Of a stretch of DNA of 31,699 nucleotides, positions 16,486-24,324 are shown one piece after another. Source of the DNA: an uncultured Lachnospiraceae bacterium (lineage in GTDB: Bacteria; Bacillota; Clostridia; Lachnospirales; Lachnospiraceae). The stretch spans positions 13,410 to 45,108 of the forward strand of contig CAPQSW010000026.1 of NCBI GenBank assembly GCA_948688495.1, read 5' to 3'. Numbering within the stretch: position 1 is the stretch's first letter; each line of letters opens with the position of its first letter. The translations under genes were made by a program, and so were the position numbers. Below the pieces are notes generated by a model. The model saw nothing but the letters and a program-made list of their open reading frames with translations, was not told the origin of the DNA and did no database searches.

Positions 16486-16518
16486 TGACAGATAACCTTC
16501 CTCCGTTATCTCCTGTCA
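16486..16518 (-). other. Hairpin over the stop codon of the MotE-like gene
   Basis: TGACAG and ATAAC (16486-16496) pair with GTTAT and CTGTCA (16505-16518) with a 3-nt bulge. On the transcribed strand the loop is GGAGGAAG. The 5' arm contains the TGA stop. No T-run follows, so it is not a classic terminator. A role in mRNA stability, processing or protein binding is possible. A TATAAT without a good -35 lies further on, before fliK. Confidence 0.5.
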
Positions 16519-17358
16519 AGGCTCCATAATTTTGGTAAGCCTTGCCGCCACTTCTGAATTCATGGCATCTAATATCTTAGCTCTGGAATCTGTAGCCATA
16601 TTATCCAGTATCTTTGCCACCAGCTTCAAATCATCCGTCATCTGCTCCATAAGAGCTGCTGCCTGCTTAGGCTTCATAGATGCATAGGTGTTGGCATATT
16701 CCTGAATCTGGGCATCTGCCTCCTGTTGCTGGACTACCTGTTTGTACAACACTTCTGCATTTGCCGGATCGATACTCTCATAATATGTTCTATATTCTGA
16801 TATATCGGGTGCATTTTCGTTAAACACAACCTCTTTGTAAAACTCAGTTTTCTGTTTTTCAAAATCAGATTGTGCATTCTCAAATTCCTTGAGCCTTGCC
16901 ACCTCCGCCTCCAGTTGTGCCACATAATCCGAACTATCCTGAGTCTGGGACTTGGCATTGGATACCTCTACTTCCAGTTCCTTAATGCGGTCAATCGCTT
17001 CGCCCAACGTTGTATAAGGGTACTGCGCATCTACTGGTTCTTCCTCCCTTACCGTCTCCGGCAATATCTTGTTAACATATGGAACATCCTTGAGTATTGG
17101 CTGAAGAACTGTCGAGCCGAATCCTCCGATATCCATCTTGATGACCAATGCCAGAATTGCAAGCCAGATGATGATAAAAATAATGGTTGCTACGATAACG
17201 GCAACCTTACTTCCGCCTTCTTCCTCATCTTCCGGCACTTCGGCCTCCATCTGCTTTTTATTCTTTTTTTCCTCTTTTTTCTTTGCTCTTTCTGCCTTCT
17301 TCTGGGCTTTTTTATCTAAAGCCCCCTTTTCTTCCTGATCTAATGCCCGCTCTGCCAT
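16516..17358 (-). CDS. MotE/YlxF-like flagellar membrane protein with MgtE-N-like domain
   Basis: The 280-residue protein occupies the position of ylxF in Bacillus (between fliJ and fliK). It has a very Lys/Glu-rich cytoplasmic N-terminus (1-48), one transmembrane helix (about 51-73), a coiled coil with heptad-like leucines (about 117-175), and a C-terminal domain (about 220-280) with MKPKQAAALMEQM, LVAKILDNMATDSRAKILDAM and LTKIMEP, the pattern of the MgtE N-domain/MotE family. MotE proteins chaperone or support motor components; a role near the stator or rod is an inference. I start at the ATG at 17358, preceded by GGTGAT; the frame reaches a GTG at 17367 (AAGGA 6 nt upstream), which remains possible. 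Confidence 0.85.
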   Translation of the reverse strand: MAERALDQEEKGALDKKAQKKAERAKKKEEKKNKKQMEAEVPEDEEEGGSKVAVIVATIIFIIIWLAILALVIKMDIGGFGSTVLQPILKDVPYVNKILPETVREEEPVDAQYPYTTLGEAIDRIKELEVEVSNAKSQTQDSSDYVAQLEAEVARLKEFENAQSDFEKQKTEFYKEVVFNENAPDISEYRTYYESIDPANAEVLYKQVVQQQEADAQIQEYANTYASMKPKQAAALMEQMTDDLKLVAKILDNMATDSRAKILDAMNSEVAARLTKIMEP

Positions 17359-17370
17359 ATTTATCACCGC

Positions 17371-17820
17371 CTATCCTTCTTCTGCATGGTTGTGGGTAAA
17401 GCTTACCAGTTCATCCACAGCTTTGCTTTCATCTTTTTCCACTTCTTTTTTAAATTCTTCGAAAGCTTTATCTTTTAAAATTTCATGGGTCTTGCGCTCC
17501 GTCATGACCTCTTGCAGTCTCTTTCTTGCATTCTCAAGATTACGTTCCGCCACATGTACTGCCAGAATCTGTCTTTTGATTGCCTCTTTTATATTCTCAA
17601 TCGCTGTCCGGTTTATCTTTATTTCCAGAAAATCAAGCCTTCCGCTTGCCAATTCCCGTGCCTTCAATTCATATGCACGTTTTCTTAATCGCAATTCATT
17701 AAGCTTTTCTTCTTCCTTCCTAAGCGCCGCGGCCGCGATAGAGAAATCTGTCTTTGCCTGAGTCTCAAGCTTATATTTAATATTCAGAATATTCTGCATT
17801 CTGTATATGAACTTTGCCAT
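17371..17820 (-). CDS. fliJ: Flagellar export chaperone FliJ
   Basis: FliJ is the central stalk-like coiled coil of the export ATPase complex, cycling chaperones and binding FlhA. The 149-residue protein is almost wholly helical and charged. It begins MAKFIYRMQNILNIKYKLE, a typical FliJ N-terminus, with long heptad stretches to about residue 135. The frame opens in the fliI-fliJ junction at 17844, but GGTGAT lies 4 nt before the ATG at 17820, and the extra eight residues look unlike FliJ. It follows fliI directly. Sequence conservation in the family is low, so the call rests on size, helicity and position. Confidence 0.88.
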   Translation of the reverse strand: MAKFIYRMQNILNIKYKLETQAKTDFSIAAAALRKEEEKLNELRLRKRAYELKARELASGRLDFLEIKINRTAIENIKEAIKRQILAVHVAERNLENARKRLQEVMTERKTHEILKDKAFEEFKKEVEKDESKAVDELVSFTHNHAEEG

Positions 17821-17844
17821 AATTATCACCAATTTACTTTGCAA

Positions 17845-19149
17845 TTAAAAAATCCGCGCCATCATATCTATAATCTCATCAAATGTAAACTTATCATGTG
17901 TCTCCTGTAACAAAAAATCATTCACTCCATCAATTTTCTCAATGGCATAATCAATATTATTATTGGAACCTTTCTTATATGCCCCGATATTGATTAAATC
18001 TTCCGCTTCCTGATAGGTTGCCAGCACGTTTTTGAGCTTGCCTGCCGTCTCTTTGTGTTCAGGCTCTGCAATAGAGCTCATAACACGGGAAATACTCTGT
18101 AAAACATCAATCGCCGGATAATGATTCTTATGGGCCAGCTTCCTGTCTAGCATAATATGGCCATCCAGGATACTTCTTGCTGTATCTGTGATCGGCTCGT
18201 TGAAATCATCCCCATCCACCAACACGGTATAAAGTCCGGTAATGGAACCCTTGTCTGAGTTGCCGGCACGCTCTAAGAGCTTGGGCATCTCGGAATAAAC
18301 ACTCGGAGGGTAGCCTCTTGTTACCGGCGGTTCCCCGGAAGCAAGGCCAATCTCCCGCTGAGCCATGGAAAAACGTGTCAGGGAGTCCATCATCAATAAT
18401 ACATCTTTTCCCTGATCCCGAAAATATTCTGCAATCGCTGTCGCCGTCTTGGCTGCATTACGCCGAAGCAAAGCCGGCCGGTCAGAAGTCGCTACGACTA
18501 CCACGGAACGGCGCATACCTTCCTCGCCCATATCCCGTTCAATAAATTCCCGGACCTCCCTGCCTCGCTCACCAATCAGAGCAATTACATTGATGTCTGC
18601 GCGCGTATTTCTGGCAAACATGCCGAGCAGAGTACTTTTTCCCACGCCGGAACCGGCAAAAATTCCAATTCTCTGTCCTTTGCCGACGGTGATCAGTCCA
18701 TCGACGGCTTTCACTCCTAGCGGAAGCACCTCGTCAATAATTACCCGCTCCATAGGATCAGGCGGCGGGGCATCCACAGGATATTCTTCTTTTAATGTCA
18801 ATGACTCTATATCAGTGGGTCTTCCCATACCATCTAAGGTATGTCCGAGCATTTCATCCCCTACAGAAACAGACAAAGGATGTCCCGTATTCTCTACGAT
18901 ACATCCTACTCCAAGCCCTTCCACACTCTCATAAGGCATAAGAAGCAGTCTTTTATCCCGAAACCCCACTACTTCTGCCATAATAAAAATATCGTTATCT
19001 TTATCAATAATAATGCGGCACAAGTCACTTAGTTTGGCATTGGGTCCCACAGATTCTATCGTAAGTCCTACTATTTTTACCACTTTTCCCAAATGTCTGT
19101 AATAATTTTTGTCTGTTAACTTGCGGTACTTATCTAAATCATATGTCAC
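17845..19149 (-). CDS. fliI: Flagellum-specific export ATPase FliI
   Basis: FliI is the hexameric ATPase of the flagellar export apparatus, related to the F1 beta subunit. The 434-residue protein shows Walker A GSGVGKST (166-172 region), LIGERGREVREFIERD, the Walker B region DVLLMMDSLTRFSMAQREIGLASGEPP, and SVYSEMPKLLERAG. The length is normal. The start is a GTG with GAGGAAG 5 nt upstream. It lies 10 nt after fliH and just before fliJ, its partners in the ATPase complex. Confidence 0.97.
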   Translation of the reverse strand: MTYDLDKYRKLTDKNYYRHLGKVVKIVGLTIESVGPNAKLSDLCRIIIDKDNDIFIMAEVVGFRDKRLLLMPYESVEGLGVGCIVENTGHPLSVSVGDEMLGHTLDGMGRPTDIESLTLKEEYPVDAPPPDPMERVIIDEVLPLGVKAVDGLITVGKGQRIGIFAGSGVGKSTLLGMFARNTRADINVIALIGERGREVREFIERDMGEEGMRRSVVVVATSDRPALLRRNAAKTATAIAEYFRDQGKDVLLMMDSLTRFSMAQREIGLASGEPPVTRGYPPSVYSEMPKLLERAGNSDKGSITGLYTVLVDGDDFNEPITDTARSILDGHIMLDRKLAHKNHYPAIDVLQSISRVMSSIAEPEHKETAGKLKNVLATYQEAEDLINIGAYKKGSNNNIDYAIEKIDGVNDFLLQETHDKFTFDEIIDMMARIF

Positions 19150-19159
19150 ACTATCTTCC

Positions 19160-19981
19160 TCACAAACTTAATGACTTTAATGTCTTTAACAAATTCTCAA
19201 GCTGGATGTCCACCCCGCACTCAAATACACCAGAGTCTGTCTCTATCACACATTGATGTTCCTGCAAGGATGCATCCGCCATAATTTCCATATGTACCGA
19301 TGAACCAACCTGGGCCTGAATGGTTTCCTTCTGCCCTTCCACAAACTCATAATCTCCGCGGCTCACCCTGACTTGAAATTCTCTCGTTCCCTCTGCATTT
19401 AAAATGACTTTCTCAATCAGATAAACGAGAACTTCTTTCTTATCATCGAAGTGTACATGGAATACCTTTTCAAATATATCTGAAACAATATCTACCAGAT
19501 ATGGCTCCAGTTCCTGAATTTTCTGCCTATAATCGGCTTCCATCTGCCGATGTTCTTCTTCCATCTGGCTGCGAAGCAACGCTAATTCTTCATCGGCTTT
19601 CGCTGTCCCCTCCTGATGTCCCTGTTCAAATCCATTGTTCCTTGCTTCTTCCCGGATAGCGTCTGCCTGGCTATCAGCATCCGCTACAATTGTCTCTGCC
19701 TGTTTTCTTGCATCTGCAAGCAGGTCATCCGCTTCCTCCTGCGCCATCCGCCGGATCTCCTCAGGTGAAATCACTGGTTCTTTTGGAACTGCATCTATTT
19801 CTTCTGCCTGCAGCCCTAACATAAAACCGTCCACCATACCTTGCGGATCGGAAACCTGAGCCTTCATTTGAATCTCCCTTTGAAGTTCTTCCATCCGCTC
19901 GGCCACTTTGGTATTGGAATTGATCACTCTCTTTGAGAAACTATCAGAAAATATATACCTCTGCTTATACAAATTAGACAA
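19160..19981 (-). CDS. fliH: Flagellar export ATPase regulator FliH
   Basis: FliH forms a peripheral stalk that binds FliI and the C-ring. The 273-residue protein has an acidic, Ala/Glu/Gln-rich coiled coil in the middle (about 60-170) and a C-terminal V/F-type ATPase E-subunit-like domain (SDIFEKVFHVHFDDKKEVLVYLIEKVI and beyond). I start at the TTG at 19981, which gives MSNLYKQRYIF and has GGAGGTGAT 7 nt upstream. The longest frame begins at a GTG at 20002, with no ribosome binding site, and an ATG at 19990 lies inside the Shine-Dalgarno. The start overlaps the fliG stop by 8 nt. Identity is sound by domain and context. Confidence 0.9.
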   Translation of the reverse strand: MSNLYKQRYIFSDSFSKRVINSNTKVAERMEELQREIQMKAQVSDPQGMVDGFMLGLQAEEIDAVPKEPVISPEEIRRMAQEEADDLLADARKQAETIVADADSQADAIREEARNNGFEQGHQEGTAKADEELALLRSQMEEEHRQMEADYRQKIQELEPYLVDIVSDIFEKVFHVHFDDKKEVLVYLIEKVILNAEGTREFQVRVSRGDYEFVEGQKETIQAQVGSSVHMEIMADASLQEHQCVIETDSGVFECGVDIQLENLLKTLKSLSL

Positions 19982-20984
19982 CGATCTCATCACCTCCGCC
20001 ACGGGAAATTACAATCTCTGCCGCATCCTCCAGCTTACGGATAATTCCAACAATCTTCTGCTGTGCTTCTTCTACATCTTTCATTCGTACAGGTCCCATA
20101 TATTCCATATCTTCCTTAATCATGGAAGCAAGACGCTTTGACATATTCTTAAAGATTACATTCTGTACATCTTCATTTGCCGCTTTAAGCGCTACACCTA
20201 AATCATTATTATCAACATCACGCAGTACACGCTGGATTGCACGGTCATCCAAAAGAAGGATATCCTCGAATACGAACATCTTCTTACGGATTTCATCTGC
20301 CAATTCTGGTTCTTCAATTTCAAGTGTCTCCATGATATGTTTTTCTGTTCCACGGTCTACGGTATTTAAAATATTTACGATTGCATCTACACCGCCGACA
20401 ATGGTGTAATCCTGATTTACCAAAGCTGAAAGCTTACGCTCCAATACCCGTTCCACTTCCTTTATTACATCTGGCGATGTCCGATCCATCATAGCAATAC
20501 GCTTTGCAACATCTGCCTGTTTCTCCGGTACCAATGAGCCGATGATTACAGCAGCCTGTCCGGCTGACAGATAGGATAAAATCATAGCGATTGTCTGTGG
20601 ATGTTCATCCTGAATAAAGTTCAAAAGCTGAGAGGGGTCTGTCTTACGCACAAACTCAAATGGGCGAACCTGCAGGGATGCAGTAAGTTTGGAAATAACA
20701 CCCTGTGCCTTTTCCTCTCCCAATGCTTTTTCCAACAATTCTTTTGCATAACCAATACCACCCTCGGCAATATACTGCTGTGCCAGACAGACCTGGTAAA
20801 ACTCATTCAGTACATCTTCTTTCGTCTGAGGGGAAATACTCCTGGTATTGGCAATTTCCAAAGTCAATTCTTCAATTTCTTCTTCTTTTAAATGTTTAAA
20901 AATTGAGGCTGATTTTTCCGGTCCTAATGCAATCAGCAATATCGCCGCTTTCTGAACGCCTGTATAATCTTCTGAGCTTGCCAT
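19974..20984 (-). CDS. fliG: Flagellar motor switch protein FliG
   Basis: FliG links the MS ring to the C-ring and contacts MotA to make torque. The 336-residue protein shows the three domains: FliGN (GVQKAAILLIALGPEKSASI near 9-28), the middle EHPQTIA motif (within LNFIQDEHPQTIAMILSYL), and the C-terminal torque domain with MFVFEDILLLDDRAIQRVLR and DNNDLGVALKAAN. The charged torque-helix residues are present. The start lies 1 nt after the fliF stop, and the 3' end overlaps fliH. Confidence 0.98.
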   Translation of the reverse strand: MASSEDYTGVQKAAILLIALGPEKSASIFKHLKEEEIEELTLEIANTRSISPQTKEDVLNEFYQVCLAQQYIAEGGIGYAKELLEKALGEEKAQGVISKLTASLQVRPFEFVRKTDPSQLLNFIQDEHPQTIAMILSYLSAGQAAVIIGSLVPEKQADVAKRIAMMDRTSPDVIKEVERVLERKLSALVNQDYTIVGGVDAIVNILNTVDRGTEKHIMETLEIEEPELADEIRKKMFVFEDILLLDDRAIQRVLRDVDNNDLGVALKAANEDVQNVIFKNMSKRLASMIKEDMEYMGPVRMKDVEEAQQKIVGIIRKLEDAAEIVISRGGGDEIVV

Positions 20985-20985
20985 C

Positions 20986-22596
20986 TTAGTTCCACTCCTC
21001 GTTTAACCAGTTTCTAAGCAGCGATGCCACCGCCTCTGGGTTCTCATCTACAAATTTCTCTATTAGGACACGTGTTTCAGATTTTTCAGAAAATCCTATG
21101 TCCTCCAGTGTATCTTCCGCTTCCTTCGTAGATGCCAGCAGGGATTCTACGGAAAGCTCCGGTTCCTCATCCACAAGCACCTGTTCTTTTCTCGTACTGC
21201 GGAACACCACATAGCCCAGCATCAGCATAATGATAACCGCAATAATAATAGGAAGATAATCCATGAAATTCTGGTTTCCGCCGCTGTCATACTCAAAGAA
21301 CGGCACCTCGTACGCCACGATCACAATATTTTCTTCTGCAAATCCGGTAGCCTTCGATATCATCTGCACAAAGTCCTGGTCAACGTCAAGCTTTACCTTA
21401 TCACGGTTCTGGGCCACAAACTCATCAAATGTCATATCATCCAACTCACCGCTTGCCTTTAATGCCGCCTCACTGTAATAGCGATTCTGATTCGCAACTA
21501 CCGTAATCGAAGAATTTTCATAGTCAACCTCACCTACGCCGCCTTTTGTCGTGGTAACACGCTGGCTTGTATTATACTGCCTGTCTGTATCCGAAACAGT
21601 CCTGCTGCTTATGGCGGCATCCTGAAGTACATACGTTGTATCGTCGCCATTATTCGTATCGGTTCCGGGTACTCCGCCGTCTCCGCCTGTGGCCTCCTCC
21701 TCTAAAATACTCTCACTGGAAACCGGGCCGTGCTCCGCACCATCCTCAGTATAGTAATTATTATCTGTTTCCTCTCTCTCGTCAAAGCTGATATTAAGAT
21801 TCAAACCTACTGACGCGCTGTCATATACCCCAGTGCCTAAGATTACATCCTTGACCTGGCCTTTTACCATGTTCTCCGCCTTCGTCTTATAGGACAACTG
21901 CCCGCTTGCTGCGCCTACTGATGTAGAAGTATCTCCTCCCAGGAACAGCATATTGCCTGCCGTATCCATAATAGAAATATCATCTGTCGTATCATTGCCA
22001 ACCGCTGTAGCAACCCACTTTGCCAAGCCGCTGGCCCGTTCTTCATCCATTTCTTCTGAAAGCGTAAGTGTAACTGCCGCATATGTATCTTCCTGTAATG
22101 CCAGGACCGTACCGTCATCCACCGGCATGCTGAGCTTTACCGTTGCTTCCTCTACCGTGTCCAGCATTTCCAACTGTTGTGCCAGTTCCTCCTGGAGATA
22201 AAGCTGGTATTTCTTCGTTTTATCTGCCTCGGTTCTGCTGAATCCACCTTCAAAAACATTGTTAATGTCATATCCAGATGCCGGGATTCCATTCTGCCCC
22301 AGCAGGATTGCCGCATTCGCTTCATCCTGTGATTTCACGGAAAAGCTTAATCCGTCGCTAGAGACCTCGTACTTTATATCTTCGCCTTCCAAAAGCTGCT
22401 TAACCTCGCCAGCCTCCTTCGTATCCTCACAAGTCCTTATCGTTACCATTGTGGGTGTCGTCAGCACTCTGGCAACAATCGCCAGACCAATGATAACGAT
22501 CACAGAAATGCTGGCTAGCAATGTCTTTTGCTTTACTGAAAATTTATTCCACCACTCCAATAATTGTTTGGGTATATTTCTTAATCTCTCCTGCAT
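20986..22596 (-). CDS. fliF: Flagellar MS-ring protein FliF
   Basis: FliF forms the MS ring, the base on which the motor is built. The 536-residue protein has an N-terminal transmembrane helix (about 24-44), YscJ-like ring-building domains with GQNGIPASGYDINN and PVDDGTVLAL nearby, a long acidic variable stretch (about 270-330), and a second transmembrane helix near YLPIIIAVIIMLMLGYVVF. It ends in the FliG-binding peptide AVASLLRNWLNEEWN. I chose the ATG at 22596 (M3 of the longest frame) because TAGGAG lies 6 nt upstream; the first ATG overlaps that site. It precedes fliG by 1 nt. Confidence 0.97.
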   Translation of the reverse strand: MQERLRNIPKQLLEWWNKFSVKQKTLLASISVIVIIGLAIVARVLTTPTMVTIRTCEDTKEAGEVKQLLEGEDIKYEVSSDGLSFSVKSQDEANAAILLGQNGIPASGYDINNVFEGGFSRTEADKTKKYQLYLQEELAQQLEMLDTVEEATVKLSMPVDDGTVLALQEDTYAAVTLTLSEEMDEERASGLAKWVATAVGNDTTDDISIMDTAGNMLFLGGDTSTSVGAASGQLSYKTKAENMVKGQVKDVILGTGVYDSASVGLNLNISFDEREETDNNYYTEDGAEHGPVSSESILEEEATGGDGGVPGTDTNNGDDTTYVLQDAAISSRTVSDTDRQYNTSQRVTTTKGGVGEVDYENSSITVVANQNRYYSEAALKASGELDDMTFDEFVAQNRDKVKLDVDQDFVQMISKATGFAEENIVIVAYEVPFFEYDSGGNQNFMDYLPIIIAVIIMLMLGYVVFRSTRKEQVLVDEEPELSVESLLASTKEAEDTLEDIGFSEKSETRVLIEKFVDENPEAVASLLRNWLNEEWN

Positions 22597-22650
22597 GTTC
22601 ATCTCCTACCAATCTAAGCCATACTCATGACCGATGAAATCTGCCATAAA

Positions 22651-22962
22651 TTAAACCTGCATATTCATTATCTCTTTGTAAGCTTCTAACATCCTGTCCC
22701 TGACTGCAATTGTATAATTTAACGCAATATCCGCTTTCTCCTGTATTGCATTCAGGTCATGTGTGTTCATGGCATAGCCAAGTTCAAACTGCATCATCGC
22801 CGACTCTGCCTGATTCTGCGCATCATTTGCTTCATTCACAGTATTCATCATAGACTGTAGAATACTGTCAAATCCTCCATCCTGTGAACTCAACTTCCTC
22901 GTTGTATCCGCATCACCCGTAAGGTAGCTTGGAGTTACATTATTTAAAGCTGAAATATCCAT
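22651..22962 (-). CDS. fliE: Flagellar hook-basal body protein FliE
   Basis: FliE joins the MS ring/export gate to the rod. The 103-residue protein has the family C-terminal pattern DLNAIQEKADIALNYTIAVRDRMLEAYKEIMNMQV, which ends exactly as FliE proteins do. The length is typical. It follows flgC by 21 nt, with GGGAGG before the ATG, and precedes fliF. Confidence 0.95.
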   Translation of the reverse strand: MDISALNNVTPSYLTGDADTTRKLSSQDGGFDSILQSMMNTVNEANDAQNQAESAMMQFELGYAMNTHDLNAIQEKADIALNYTIAVRDRMLEAYKEIMNMQV

Positions 22963-22982
22963 TTAAAAAGCCTCCCTGTATT

Positions 22983-23423
22983 CTATTTGCCAAGCTCTAA
23001 CCCCTTCAAAGCAATGGCTTTGCTGGTCTCAAAGGCTGTAAGATTCGCCTCATAAGCACGGCTGGCGTCAATCATATTTGTCATTTCGGTAATAATATTC
23101 ACATTTGGATAAGATACATAACCATTCTCATCTGCGTCTGGATGGGAGGGTTCATATTTCATAATATAATCGCTCACTGTATCCTCAGATACGCGGCTTA
23201 CCTTAACGCCGTTTCCCAAAAGAGCTTCCCGGGTATTCGCCAAAACCCTGCTGAAAGGCGTTGTCTGCTTCTCGCGGAAGGTTACAATCTTCCGTGTATA
23301 AGGCGTACCATCCTCCGTCCTGGTGGTGGTTACATTCGCAACATTCTCAGAAATCACGTCCATGCGGAACCGCTGTGCCGTCAGCGCGGATGTATTAATA
23401 TTAAATGACTGAAACAATGACAT
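22983..23423 (-). CDS. flgC: Flagellar basal-body rod protein FlgC
   Basis: FlgC is a proximal rod subunit. The 146-residue protein shows the rod-family N-terminal pattern NTSALTAQRFRMDVISENVANVTT and the C-terminal NMIDASRAYEANLTAFETSKAIALKGLELGK. The motif YVSYPNVNIITEM, typical of FlgC, is present. Its ATG has GGAGGTAACGG upstream. It lies 36 nt after flgB. Confidence 0.97.
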   Translation of the reverse strand: MSLFQSFNINTSALTAQRFRMDVISENVANVTTTRTEDGTPYTRKIVTFREKQTTPFSRVLANTREALLGNGVKVSRVSEDTVSDYIMKYEPSHPDADENGYVSYPNVNIITEMTNMIDASRAYEANLTAFETSKAIALKGLELGK

Positions 23424-23459
23424 ACCGTTACCTCCATATTTCCTGCCTTATCTGGCGTT

Positions 23460-23849
23460 CTACTTAATTACACTTTTAATCCTGGCAAATTCCTTAGACA
23501 TGCTGTCAATCAGGCCATTATACTTAATCCTTACAGATGCCAGTTCTGACTGTTCCTGCTCCGGGTCCACATTATTCTTGTCCAAACGGTAGGAATAACC
23601 TGCCGAATCCGTATAAATATCCGCCCTCAGATGATCCATATGTATATTCTTCACCTTATTATCCAGTGAAACAAATTTGGTTCTTCCTAATTCCCGTTCA
23701 AGAATCCCTTCAAAATCCACATCCTGCCGTTTATATCCCGGAGTATCCCCATTGGCAATATTGTTACTGATAGCAGTTTCACGCAGCCATGCAGCATCTG
23801 CCCCTTTATTTAACACATCGATATAATCATAAATACCACTAGCCAACAT
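23460..23849 (-). CDS. flgB: Flagellar basal-body rod protein FlgB
   Basis: FlgB is a proximal rod subunit and the first gene of the fla/che block. The 129-residue protein has the rod signature ETAISNNIANGDTPGYKRQDVDFEGIL near residues 26-52 and DPEQEQSELASVRIKYNGLIDSM toward the C-terminus. AAGGAG lies 8 nt before the ATG. A 475-bp gap with regulatory features separates it from codY, so it probably starts a new transcript. Confidence 0.97.
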   Translation of the reverse strand: MLASGIYDYIDVLNKGADAAWLRETAISNNIANGDTPGYKRQDVDFEGILERELGRTKFVSLDNKVKNIHMDHLRADIYTDSAGYSYRLDKNNVDPEQEQSELASVRIKYNGLIDSMSKEFARIKSVIK

Positions 23850-23904
23850 AAATATTGCTCCTTCCCTATCAAATTACATTTTCTTCCGTATACGATTCAA
23901 TTCT

Positions 23905-23910
23905 ATTATA
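23905..23910 (-). promoter_or_regulatory. Candidate -10 element of the flgB operon promoter
   Basis: A perfect TATAAT on the minus strand, about 55 bp before the flgB ATG, would give a leader of roughly 50 nt. No convincing -35 lies at 16-18 bp; the nearest TTG-type hexamer (TTGCAA) is 22 bp away. An alternative SigD-like pair, AAAA then GTCGATTG after 15 bp, also lies just upstream but is only a partial match. The promoter may need an activator. Confidence 0.35.
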
Positions 23911-23948
23911 GATTAGCGCAATCGACCTTATATTGCAAGCATTTTTTT

Positions 23949-23970
23949 GTAATTTCAACGTAAAATTTAC
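23949..23970. promoter_or_regulatory. Imperfect 22-bp dyad upstream of flgB
   Basis: GTAA and TTAC arms with inner A/T pairs surround an ACGT centre. Most positions pair, with mismatches at two. It lies about 50-70 bp upstream of the expected flgB start site, a place where an operator or activator site would act. It resembles no operator I can name with confidence. Confidence 0.35.
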
Positions 23971-24030
23971 ATGATATTGTGTTTTTTCGTCGAAAGGGAC
24001 ACAAATACATGGTATGAATTCCCTATCCGT

Positions 24031-24054
24031 GGAAATATCTGAAAGAGAATTTCC
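24031..24054. promoter_or_regulatory. Inverted repeat with CodY-box-like core
   Basis: GGAAAT at 24031-24036 pairs with ATTTCC at 24049-24054. The 15-mer at 24033-24047, AAATATCTGAAAGAG, matches the CodY consensus AATTTTCWGAAAATT at 10 of 15 positions. That is weak but is placed between codY and flgB, where CodY is known to act on the fla/che promoter of Bacillus. Confidence 0.3.
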
Positions 24055-24190
24055 ATGGCTTTCCAGAAAGCTTTTTTCAATATATGTCCAAAAACAGAAA
24101 GATATTCCAACCAGATATTTTTCCCGGATAAACGCTCAAAAACAACTGGTCCTTTTGACCCCCACAATGAAAACGATTGGACATTCAGGC

Positions 24191-24224
24191 AAAAAAAGAA
24201 ATCTGCAACCTTTTTGCAAATTCC
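24191..24224 (-). terminator. Intrinsic terminator of codY
   Basis: On the minus strand an 11-bp stem (GGAATTTGCAA with TTGCAGATTTC, two G-U pairs) has a 5-nt loop and is followed at once by seven Ts. It lies 100 bp after the codY stop. In the plus direction the hairpin is followed by five Ts, so it may act both ways. It separates codY from the fla/che transcript. Confidence 0.85.
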
Positions 24225-24324
24225 TTTTTCTATCTCCACCGCCGAATCCGTTCAGCTGTCTCTCTCATTATAAACGCCTGCCCTGCGGGTAAGAGTTTCT
24301 TTCTATTCCGTTATCTTAGTTCTC

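Larger units (their letters stand above)
23850..24324 (-). other. 475-bp intergenic region between codY and flgB
   Basis: This is the only gene-free stretch above 300 bp in the window, and it is AT-rich. From the codY side it contains a strong terminator (24191-24224), a 6-bp inverted repeat enclosing a weak CodY-box-like sequence (24031-24054), a small stem with TTGTGT/ACACAA arms (about 23978-24008), an imperfect 22-bp dyad (23949-23970), and a candidate -10 (23905-23910). A 90-codon frame inside it is judged chance. Confidence 0.7.

Noticed and set aside
23905..23937. SigD (sigma-28) promoter for flgB
   Set aside because: AAAA, 15 bp, GTCGATTG fits the TAAA/GCCGATAA consensus only in part (3/4 and 5/8), so it is mentioned but not called.
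23967..24239. 90-codon minus-strand frame between codY and flgB
   Set aside because: It starts at a GTG with no ribosome binding site, runs across the strong codY terminator and the regulatory dyads, and its product has no recognisable family.
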